The notes under the pieces: generated by a model
What the model was told of the DNA's origin: nothing
Database searches by the model: none
The model's input: the letters and a program-made list of their open reading frames with translations, nothing else
In this document: in pieces, positions 45,128-52,142 of the stretch
How positions within the stretch are numbered: position 1 is the first letter of the stretch
Layout of the letters: every line of letters begins with the position of its first letter
Source of the DNA: Legionella spiritensis
GTDB lineage: Bacteria; Pseudomonadota; Gammaproteobacteria; Legionellales; Legionellaceae
Assembly (NCBI RefSeq): GCF_900186965.1
Contig: NZ_LT906457.1
Location: forward strand, 1,762,501 to 1,826,500
Direction of reading: 5' to 3'
Length of the DNA stretch: 64,000 nt
Translations under genes and position numbers: made by a program

Positions 45128-46621
45128 ATGAATAATAGTTCATCAACAAATTTCCAGGATGAACATACTGTTCAAATTAAACAAACAGGATTATTAATCA
45201 ACGGCCGATTTTCTCCGTCACGCTCTGAAAAAACATTTGAGACGGTATCTCCCATCACCGGAAAAGTGATAACCTCGGTGGCGCTTGCCGGGCAAACCGA
45301 TGTCGACGAAGCGGTCGAAGCGGCCCGAAGGGCATTGGAACAGGGACCATGGGGTAAAATGGATGCGCGCGAACGAGGCCATATTTTATTAAAATGGGCC
45401 GATTTGATTGACCGCCATAAGGAAGAGCTGGCGAAACTGGAAGTACTGGATAACGGCAAACCGCTGAATGAAGCGTTGGGTTACGATATTCCGAGTGCCG
45501 CGGCGACTATTCGTTATTTTGCCGGCTGGGCCGATAAAATCGAAGGCAGAACCATTCCCGTGTCCGGCCATTTCTTTACCTATACCCAAAAGGAACCGGT
45601 CGGAGTTTGCGGCTTGATTATTCCCTGGAACTTCCCGCTGGCCATGGCGGCCTGGAAACTGGGGCCTTGCCTTGCAGCCGGATGCAGCGCCTTGTTAAAA
45701 CCGGCTGAGCAGACACCACTGACAGCGCTTCGCGCCGGTGAGCTGGCTCTGGAAGCCGGTATGCCTGAGGGCGTCCTCAATATTTTGCCAGGTTTCGGTG
45801 CAGGCAGCACCGGCGAAGCCATTGTCCATCATCCGGGCATAGACAAGATCGCTTTCACCGGCGAGGCAAAAACCGCCCAAATCATTAAACAGGCCACTGC
45901 AAACTCCATGAAACGCCTGTCTTTTGAGTTAGGAGGGAAAAGCCCGAATATTATTTTTGACGATGTGAATCTTGAGGAAGCGGTTGAAGGCGCATACGGT
46001 GCCATTTTTCTGAATCAGGGACAGAATTGTTGTGCGGGTAGTCGCACGTATGTACACAGAAACATTTACAATCAATTCGTGGAACTGTTTGCCCAAAAAG
46101 CCAGACAACGGCGCATTGGCAATCCGTTTGCCAAAGAGACCGAGCACGGCAGCCAGATTGATGAGGCACAATTTGATAAAATCATGCATTACATACAACT
46201 GGGCAAGGAGCAAGGGGCGAATTGCGTAGCCGGAGGGCAACGACATGGCGAGGCAGGCTATTTTATAGAGCCCACGGTCTTTAGTCATGTGACTGACGCC
46301 ATGACCATTGCCCGGGAAGAAATTTTTGGCCCGGTCGCCAGTCTCATACCCTTCGACGATGTGGATGATGTCATAACTCGCGCCAATGCCACCCCGTTTG
46401 GACTCGCCGGTGCCGTTTGGACCAACAACATAGACATTGCCCATAAAGTTGTACAAAAAGTTAAAGCGGGAACCATGTGGATCAACTGCTACAACATCGT
46501 GGATCCGGCAGCTCCGTTTGGTGGATTCAAGCATTCCGGCAGCGGGCGCGAGCTTGGCGAACAGTCCCTGGATTTATACACGGAAACCAAGACAGTCACT
46601 ATGGCTGCAAGGATGTATTAA
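45128..46621 (+). CDS. NAD(P)-dependent aldehyde dehydrogenase
   Basis: Tetrameric ALDH-superfamily enzyme of 497 residues, oxidising an aldehyde to an acid. The catalytic Glu lies in SFELGGKSPNI at about 269-279 and the catalytic Cys in NQGQNCCAGSRTYV near 300, identical in form to ALDH1/2 and betaine-aldehyde types; GFGAGSTGEAIVHHPGIDKIAFTGE carries the cofactor motif. The AAGGAG site partly overlaps a long inverted repeat. The stop overlaps the threonine-aldolase ATG (TAATG). The context suggests that it consumes the aldehyde released by the aldolase or a later step. Confidence 0.9.
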   Translation: MNNSSSTNFQDEHTVQIKQTGLLINGRFSPSRSEKTFETVSPITGKVITSVALAGQTDVDEAVEAARRALEQGPWGKMDARERGHILLKWADLIDRHKEELAKLEVLDNGKPLNEALGYDIPSAAATIRYFAGWADKIEGRTIPVSGHFFTYTQKEPVGVCGLIIPWNFPLAMAAWKLGPCLAAGCSALLKPAEQTPLTALRAGELALEAGMPEGVLNILPGFGAGSTGEAIVHHPGIDKIAFTGEAKTAQIIKQATANSMKRLSFELGGKSPNIIFDDVNLEEAVEGAYGAIFLNQGQNCCAGSRTYVHRNIYNQFVELFAQKARQRRIGNPFAKETEHGSQIDEAQFDKIMHYIQLGKEQGANCVAGGQRHGEAGYFIEPTVFSHVTDAMTIAREEIFGPVASLIPFDDVDDVITRANATPFGLAGAVWTNNIDIAHKVVQKVKAGTMWINCYNIVDPAAPFGGFKHSGSGRELGEQSLDLYTETKTVTMAARMY

Positions 46622-47646
46622 TGCAACATTTTATCAGTGATAACGCCTCGCCGGCACACCCTGAGGTCATTGCCGCCATTGTAGAGGCCAATAAAAATCA
46701 TGAAGCGGCGTATGGTCACGACCGCGTGACCGCCAAAGCCATGGATGACTTGAAAAAACATTTCGGCGAGGATTGCCAGGTATTTTTTGTTTCTACGGGA
46801 ACCGCCGCCAATCTTATCGCGTTAAAAAGTGTGCTTGAATCACATCAGGCCGTTATCTGTGCCGACAGCGCTCATTTGTACAAAGATGAATGCGGTGCGC
46901 CGGAAGCTATTCTCGGAGCCAAGTTACTGCCGGTCACCACGGAACAAGGCAAGATTTCTCCACAAGCCATTGCCCCGCTTTTACTGGATACCAATATGGT
47001 ACATCGGATTCAACCGAAAGTGGTTTCCATTTCACAATGCACAGAATGGGGAACCGTGTACACCCTGGATGAATTAAAAGCCTTATCCAGGTTTTGCCGT
47101 GAACACCGGTTGTTGCTGCATGTGGATGGCGCGCGGTTAGCCAACGCGGCATGCCGTCTCCAAACGTCTCTCAAGGAGATTTGCCTGAATGGCGATGTGG
47201 ATTTGTTGTCTTTCGGGGGCACCAAAAACGGTTTGATGGGGGCGGAAGCGGTTATTATCTTTAACCCCAAGCTGGCAGCCAGAACCCCGTTTATTCAGAA
47301 ACAATTCATGCAACTAAGCTCCAAAATGCGTTATCTTTCCGCCCAGTTTTCCGCTCTATTCCATGACAATCTGTGGCAGAGAAACGCCAGTCACGCCAAT
47401 CAAATGAGTACCTTGCTGGCCGAACTGGTTCAAGACGACGTCGACATCGTTATGCCAGTCGAAACCAATGTCGTTTTTGCCCGACTACCCTTTGCCGCCA
47501 TTGTTCCCTTGCAACAGTCGTTTCCGTTCGCAGTCTGGCAATCGCGACATCACATCGTTCGCTGGATGACTTCTTACGACACCAGGGAAGAGACCGTTCA
47601 TGCTTTTGCGAAAAAGATAAAGGAGGTTCTTCGTGAGTACCAATAG
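46621..47646 (+). CDS. ltaE: low-specificity L-threonine aldolase
   Basis: PLP enzyme that cleaves beta-hydroxy amino acids to glycine and an aldehyde. ATG 46621 shares one base with the preceding stop, and the protein begins with HFISDNASPAHPEVIAAI, as expected for the family; the frame opening upstream at 46477 is a shadow inside the dehydrogenase. HLYKDECGAPEA and LLHVDGARLANAA supply cofactor contacts, and the PLP Lys lies in SFGGTKNGLMGAEA near residue 204. Its 341 residues are normal. It overlaps the next gene by 14 nt, so translation is coupled. Confidence 0.9.
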   Translation: MQHFISDNASPAHPEVIAAIVEANKNHEAAYGHDRVTAKAMDDLKKHFGEDCQVFFVSTGTAANLIALKSVLESHQAVICADSAHLYKDECGAPEAILGAKLLPVTTEQGKISPQAIAPLLLDTNMVHRIQPKVVSISQCTEWGTVYTLDELKALSRFCREHRLLLHVDGARLANAACRLQTSLKEICLNGDVDLLSFGGTKNGLMGAEAVIIFNPKLAARTPFIQKQFMQLSSKMRYLSAQFSALFHDNLWQRNASHANQMSTLLAELVQDDVDIVMPVETNVVFARLPFAAIVPLQQSFPFAVWQSRHHIVRWMTSYDTREETVHAFAKKIKEVLREYQ

Positions 47647-48766
47647 TCCCGGTTACAAGGAATTGCTGGCACAATTGATATCCTTTGACACCACATCCTG
47701 TAACAGTAATCTGCCGCTTATACGATGGCTGGACAATTATTTACAGGGATACTCGTTTAAAACGCGTATTTTTTATAATGATGACCACACCAAAGCCAAT
47801 CTGGTAGCAACCATTGGCCCTGATGTTTCAGGCGGTTTTATGCTGGCCGGGCATACCGACGTGGTTCCGGTGGAAGGACAACCCTGGGACACCCCGCCCT
47901 TTCAACTCACAGAAACACAAACCACACTGACTGGCCGTGGCACTGCGGATATGAAAGGGTTTATAGCTCTGGTCTGTGACGCGATAACCACTATCGATCC
48001 CGGGAAGCTCACCAACCCCGTCTATCTTGTATTCACCTACGATGAGGAAGTGGGATGCTTCGGAGCCAGGGCTTTGCAAGGGTATTTAAAGACGCTGGCC
48101 TCAAATATTCAATTCGCGTTGATAGGTGAACCTACCAATTTCGCGTTGGTAAACGCCCATAAAGGTTTGCAGGTCACTCACAGCACGTTTACCGGAAAAC
48201 CGGCCCATTCCAGTTGTCCGCACCTGGGAAGCAACGCCATCCTGGCAGCAGCCGAGTTTTTAAGGGACATGGCGTCAACCATTCCGGAACAGGAAGATCC
48301 CCGCTTTAATCCCCCCGCCTCCACCTTTAACGCAGGAACCATCCACGGCGGCAATGCCGTGAATATTATTGCCGAACACTGTCAACTGGAATGGGAATGT
48401 CGAACCATACCCGCCGTCGACATCGCCGGGATCAATAAGGGAATCGCCCATATCAGTCAAAACATAACCGGTCATTCCAAAGTCACTATTGAGCATAAAA
48501 TTCTGTCACAAGTACCGGGGCTAACAGCCGATCGCAATGAAAAAATCATAGAATTATTAAAGGAATTTTTACCCCGGGACATCAAAACGGCCACAGCGCC
48601 GTTTGTAACGGAAGCCGGCTTGTTTCAGCAGGCAAACATACCGACAGTAGTCTTTGGTCCGGGCGACCTGGAACAGGCCCATCAACCCAACGAATCCGTA
48701 TCCATAGAAGCTATGAACCGTTACCGAACATTTTTACTGAATTTAATTTCTCACTATTGCCATTAG
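47633..48766 (+). CDS. M20 family deacylase (ArgE-like acetylornithine deacetylase)
   Basis: Zinc-dependent amidohydrolase of 377 residues starting at GTG. Ligand motifs are LAGHTDVVPVEG (His), GRGTADMKGF (Asp), FTYDEEVGCFGA (Glu pair) and IGEPT; a dimerisation domain with HSSCPHLGSNAI follows. ArgE is the closest family, but it sits between threonine aldolase and an M24 hydrolase, not with arginine genes. A role removing an acyl group from another N-acyl amino acid, for example in a DoeB-like step, is therefore possible. Confidence 0.8.
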   Translation: MSTNSPGYKELLAQLISFDTTSCNSNLPLIRWLDNYLQGYSFKTRIFYNDDHTKANLVATIGPDVSGGFMLAGHTDVVPVEGQPWDTPPFQLTETQTTLTGRGTADMKGFIALVCDAITTIDPGKLTNPVYLVFTYDEEVGCFGARALQGYLKTLASNIQFALIGEPTNFALVNAHKGLQVTHSTFTGKPAHSSCPHLGSNAILAAAEFLRDMASTIPEQEDPRFNPPASTFNAGTIHGGNAVNIIAEHCQLEWECRTIPAVDIAGINKGIAHISQNITGHSKVTIEHKILSQVPGLTADRNEKIIELLKEFLPRDIKTATAPFVTEAGLFQQANIPTVVFGPGDLEQAHQPNESVSIEAMNRYRTFLLNLISHYCH

Positions 48767-48777
48767 GAAGGAAAATT

Positions 48778-50070
48778 ATGCGCTATTTTACTGATCAGGA
48801 ATTTGAAGCCCGCCTTAACAGGGCACGCAAGGTGCTTGAGGAAAATGGTCTTGATGCCTGCGTTATTACCAACCCGGAAAATATTTATTACCTTACCGGG
48901 CTGAATCATCAAGGCTATTTTGCCTACACCTCCTTAATCCTCACCCATGATAAAGCGGTTTTGATTATGCGTGCCATGGAAAAAATGATCGTCAAGGATA
49001 TGGTCATTCCTACCGTAGAATTTTATCCTTATAACGACGGCGTCGCACCATTGCCAAAAGCGACCAATATCAATGAGGACATCACCATGTCCGCTTATAA
49101 GGAAGGTGCGGAGTCTGCCGGACTGATGCCATCCAGCATGAGCCTGGGTATCTCGGTTCGCGTTGATGAGGACTCCGGCATTGATTACACCAATCCCGCC
49201 AAAGTGACCTGCATGGCGTTGAAGGAATTGAGACTGGAATCATCACGCGTAGCCTTTGAAAAAAACAGCTCCTTTTTACCCTATAAAATTGCGGAAGGTT
49301 TTGTACAGGGTATGCCCAATATTCAATGGTCGGACGCCGGCGATATAATCAACGACTGTCGCGCCGTTTTATCATCCCAGGAAATAGAATGTGCCCGATT
49401 TGCCGGTAAAATTACCGATGCGATGATTATGAGCGCCATTGCCATGGCTGGCAAAGGCGTATCAAATAAAAACGTGGCGGCCCAGGCCTACTCGGCTATG
49501 ATCCAGCGCGGCGGAACCTATCCCGCGTTCACACCTCTTATCCGTTCAACCCGAACTCTGGATCATGAGCACGGAACCTGGGATGATGATATCTTGCAGG
49601 ATGATGATTTACTGTTTCTTGAAATGTCCGGTTGCCATTGGCGCTATCATGCCCCGGCTGGACGGCTTATCCATATAGGCCGAGCCTCCGCGGGCGCTGA
49701 AAAAGCGACGAACGTCTGTGTCGAAGCCGAACAAAACGTGGTAGACACCATCAAGCCTGGAGTGACCGCCAACGAGGTGTACCAGGTATGGAAAAAAACT
49801 ATCGACAAATACGGTTTTGAACATTACCACCGTCATCATTGTGGTTATATGGTGGGTATCGGCTTTCCACCCAGCTGGTCCGGTTCCGGCGTTCCTCGCA
49901 GTTTGCGAAACGGATCGGATATGATCATCAAGGAAGGCATGGTCTTTCACCTGCTCTCCTGGCTGATGCGCACCGGCAAGGGAGACGCGTTTGTTTCCGA
50001 TTCCGTAGTAGTCACAAAAAACGGTTGCGAGTTTCTGACCAACGCCCCCAGGGAGCTGATGGTAAGATAA
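48778..50070 (+). CDS. M24-fold hydrolase (creatinase/DoeA-like)
   Basis: Pita-bread-fold protein of 430 residues with AGGAAGG before ATG 48778. The N-terminal creatinase_N domain covers about 10-160 and the catalytic fold 170-430. The usual five metal ligands appear largely lost: the first Asp is Glu (FLEMSGCHW), the second position reads HAPAGR, and the usual Glu region reads KEGMVFHLLSW. The HHCGYMVGIGFPP segment with active-site His is kept. That pattern resembles metal-free creatinase or ectoine hydrolase (DoeA) rather than a prolidase. Last gene of the five-gene run, followed by a strong hairpin. Confidence 0.78.
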   Translation: MRYFTDQEFEARLNRARKVLEENGLDACVITNPENIYYLTGLNHQGYFAYTSLILTHDKAVLIMRAMEKMIVKDMVIPTVEFYPYNDGVAPLPKATNINEDITMSAYKEGAESAGLMPSSMSLGISVRVDEDSGIDYTNPAKVTCMALKELRLESSRVAFEKNSSFLPYKIAEGFVQGMPNIQWSDAGDIINDCRAVLSSQEIECARFAGKITDAMIMSAIAMAGKGVSNKNVAAQAYSAMIQRGGTYPAFTPLIRSTRTLDHEHGTWDDDILQDDDLLFLEMSGCHWRYHAPAGRLIHIGRASAGAEKATNVCVEAEQNVVDTIKPGVTANEVYQVWKKTIDKYGFEHYHRHHCGYMVGIGFPPSWSGSGVPRSLRNGSDMIIKEGMVFHLLSWLMRTGKGDAFVSDSVVVTKNGCEFLTNAPRELMVR

Positions 50071-50077
50071 AATGACA

Positions 50078-50102
50078 GGTTGGGTTGTCGTACAACCCAA
50101 CC
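50078..50102 (+). terminator. hairpin ending the aldehyde dehydrogenase-M24 gene run
   Basis: GGTTGGGTTGT and ACAACCCAACC form a perfect 11-bp stem with a 3-nt loop, 8 nt after the M24 gene stop. No T-tract follows, so it is terminator-like rather than a textbook terminator. Confidence 0.55.
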
Positions 50103-50128
50103 CGCCCTCCTCTCTTATAATTAGCCTT

Positions 50129-50215
50129 GTAGCCCGTCATGAAGGTGAAGCCGTAATGCGGGGATTACCGCTCACATGAACCCGCAATACGGCCGCAGGC
50201 CTCCTTACGGGCTAC
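50129..50215 (+). repeat. GTAGCCCG/CGGGCTAC intergenic repeat, copy E
   Basis: Shortest full copy (87 bp): it begins GTAGCCCGTCATGAAGG and ends CTCCTTACGGGCTAC, with a reduced centre. It lies between the convergent M24 hydrolase and nickel permease genes. Confidence 0.85.
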
Positions 50216-50260
50216 CGCATTTTTATAAAAAAATTGTACAATTTTTTTTAGTTACAGAAC

Positions 50261-50947
50261 TTACGAAACAACCAGTTGCCCGACCAATCCATTCAATCCC
50301 AATACCAGGCTGAATCCTGCGATAAGCAATCCGATGATTCGAGAAACCAGACAAGACCTTTGATCAGCTAACCGGATAAACATGGATACAATCACACCAT
50401 TACAACCATCAGCCGCTATCATTCCAAGCATAAAAACCATACCGAGCATGATTGAAAACAAGGTATTTGCCGTTACCGACGCCGACATGGAAAATAAAGC
50501 CACCTGGGTGAAGGTATCAAACGAGAAGGCAAACAAAGCGCCTGTTGCCGCAATAAACCACGGGTTAAACGACTTTCCGGCCAGCTTTTGAAACAGGTAA
50601 GATTTAAAACCGACGGGTAACATACTGCTATGAGGCCATATATTCCAGAGCGTGAGCGAGCCGAAGATAAGCAGACAAATAATAGACACCCAGTTTCCAA
50701 AGGCTTCCAGCCATAACGGGGCGTGCATCCTGACAAGACCACCGCCAACAACGGCACTTATTACAATGACAACAAGCCCATGCCCGAGCGAAAATAAAAA
50801 GCCGGTCCATCTTGCCAGTCTGTGATGAGTTTTTACATGTCTGGTTATGGCGTCAATAGTAGCTAAATGATCCAGATCAAACCCGTGGCGTATACCCAGC
50901 GCGAACGCCATGGCGATCAGAAGATATAATGAAGTATCGCCTGTCAA
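50261..50947 (-). CDS. NiCoT-type nickel/cobalt permease (HoxN/HupN-like)
   Basis: Inner-membrane Ni(II)/Co(II) uptake protein of 228 residues with about six to seven helices. The NiCoT signature HX4DH is exact: RHGFDLDHLATIDAITR at about 20-36, and SLGHGLVVI and FSFDTFTQ are the further conserved elements. It starts at TTG with GGAGAG upstream. It is divergent from hypA, so it probably supplies nickel to the hydrogenase encoded by the next eleven genes. It is shorter than many HoxN proteins, and the end retains hydrophobic helices, so I see no truncation. Confidence 0.85.
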   Translation of the reverse strand: MTGDTSLYLLIAMAFALGIRHGFDLDHLATIDAITRHVKTHHRLARWTGFLFSLGHGLVVIVISAVVGGGLVRMHAPLWLEAFGNWVSIICLLIFGSLTLWNIWPHSSMLPVGFKSYLFQKLAGKSFNPWFIAATGALFAFSFDTFTQVALFSMSASVTANTLFSIMLGMVFMLGMIAADGCNGVIVSMFIRLADQRSCLVSRIIGLLIAGFSLVLGLNGLVGQLVVS

Positions 50948-50990
50948 TGTCTGTTGCTCTCCGTCTCGACTCGAATTGTCATGAGGCGCG

Positions 50991-51049
50991 GTTGTAATCC
51001 TGCCGCGATTTGCGCAGAATAATATCCGTAAACAGCAGGATTGTACAAC
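50991..51049. promoter_or_regulatory. imperfect inverted repeat in the hypA leader
   Basis: GTTGTAATCCTGC (50991-51003) and GCAGGATTGTACAAC (51035-51049) pair with one 2-nt bulge across 31 nt. The right arm ends just before the GGGA ribosome-binding site of hypA. It may be a leader hairpin or an operator in the divergent Ni permease/hyp promoter region. Confidence 0.4.
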
Positions 51050-51057
51050 GGGAACTT

Positions 51058-51399
51058 ATGCATGAATTATCACTTTGCCGGGCCATCCTTGATATCATTC
51101 ACGATCATGTAACGGATAAATCCGGCAAACAAGTCAAAAAAATTGGCCTGGAAATAGGACAGTTAGCCGCGGTGGATGAAGCGGCGTTACGTTTCGGATT
51201 TGATGCGGTACGCAAAGGCACCGTCGCGCACCAGGCCATTCTTGAGATTGTTACGATTCCCGGTATGGCCTTATGCAATCTCTGCCGCACAACAATAGCC
51301 GTGCAACATAGTTATGACCTTTGCCCAACTTGTGGCAATATGTCGCTTACAATCACACAGGGCGAAGAGCTCCGTGTTAACTATCTGGAGATTGGATAA
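51058..51399 (+). CDS. hypA: hydrogenase nickel chaperone HypA
   Basis: Delivers nickel, with HypB, to the hydrogenase large subunit. ATG 51058 (GGGA upstream) gives the invariant N-terminus MHELSLC with the nickel ligand His2; an open frame from 51010 is rejected for that reason. The zinc domain has C73xxC76 and C89xxC92. Length 113 is typical. Its stop overlaps the hypB start by one base. First gene of the hyp-hyd operon. Confidence 0.95.
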   Translation: MHELSLCRAILDIIHDHVTDKSGKQVKKIGLEIGQLAAVDEAALRFGFDAVRKGTVAHQAILEIVTIPGMALCNLCRTTIAVQHSYDLCPTCGNMSLTITQGEELRVNYLEIG

Positions 51400-52136
51400 T
51401 GTGTGGACTATGCGGATGTACAAGTGAAACAGAAATGGCTCATCAACATCACAACAACACCACCCACCATCATCATCCCATGGAGCAAGGAGAATTTATT
51501 GCGGTAGAACAGTCATTGCTGGCAAAAAACAATCAATTCGCCGCAGACAACCGCGAGTATTTCTCCAACCACAAAATAACGGCCATCAATCTTATGTCAA
51601 GCCCGGGCTCCGGAAAAACCACATTGCTGGCTAAAACCATAGAGCAACCAGGACACCGGATGAACATGGCCGTCGTAGTCGGTGATCAACAAACGGATTA
51701 CGACGCAGACTGCATCAAACAATCCGGCGGCCAAGCCATACAAATCAATACCGGAAAAGTATGTCATCTCGACGCCCACGCCGTTGGTCATGCCGTTTTG
51801 CATTTGCGTGTCGCACAACCAACCATTTTATTTATCGAAAATATCGGCAACCTGGTCTGCCCTTCCCTGTTTGATCTCGGAGAAGCACATAGAGTCGTTC
51901 TCCTCTCCGTTACGGAAGGAGACAACAAACCTCTGAAATACCCGGATATGTTTCGTCGCGCCGACTTGATTCTTGTGACAAAAATGGATTTGTTGCCCTA
52001 TGTTGACTTTGATGTGGACAAGTGTATGACCTATGCAAGGCGCATCAACCCGGGCGTACAGTTTATAACCCTGTCAGCGGCTAAAGATTCAGGGCTTGAT
52101 ACCTGGTATCAATGGCTGAACGACAATCGGGTATAA
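51399..52136 (+). CDS. hypB: hydrogenase nickel-insertion GTPase HypB
   Basis: GTPase for nickel insertion, 245 residues. The N-terminal high-affinity nickel motif CxxCxC is seen as MCGLCGC (Cys2, 5, 7), followed by a His-rich stretch with seven His between residues 15 and 26, suggesting nickel storage. The P-loop is SPGSGKTT near 68-75, ENIGNLVCPSLFDLGE carries the metal-site Cys, and VTKMDLLPY is the G4-type motif. It overlaps hypA by one base and precedes hypF by 6 nt. Confidence 0.96.
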   Translation: MCGLCGCTSETEMAHQHHNNTTHHHHPMEQGEFIAVEQSLLAKNNQFAADNREYFSNHKITAINLMSSPGSGKTTLLAKTIEQPGHRMNMAVVVGDQQTDYDADCIKQSGGQAIQINTGKVCHLDAHAVGHAVLHLRVAQPTILFIENIGNLVCPSLFDLGEAHRVVLLSVTEGDNKPLKYPDMFRRADLILVTKMDLLPYVDFDVDKCMTYARRINPGVQFITLSAAKDSGLDTWYQWLNDNRV

Positions 52137-52142
52137 AAAAGA

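Noticed and set aside
46477-46620. 5' extension of threonine aldolase into the aldehyde dehydrogenase gene
   Set aside because: The extra residues are a shifted-frame reading of the dehydrogenase; the ATG at 46621 gives the conserved aldolase N-terminus.
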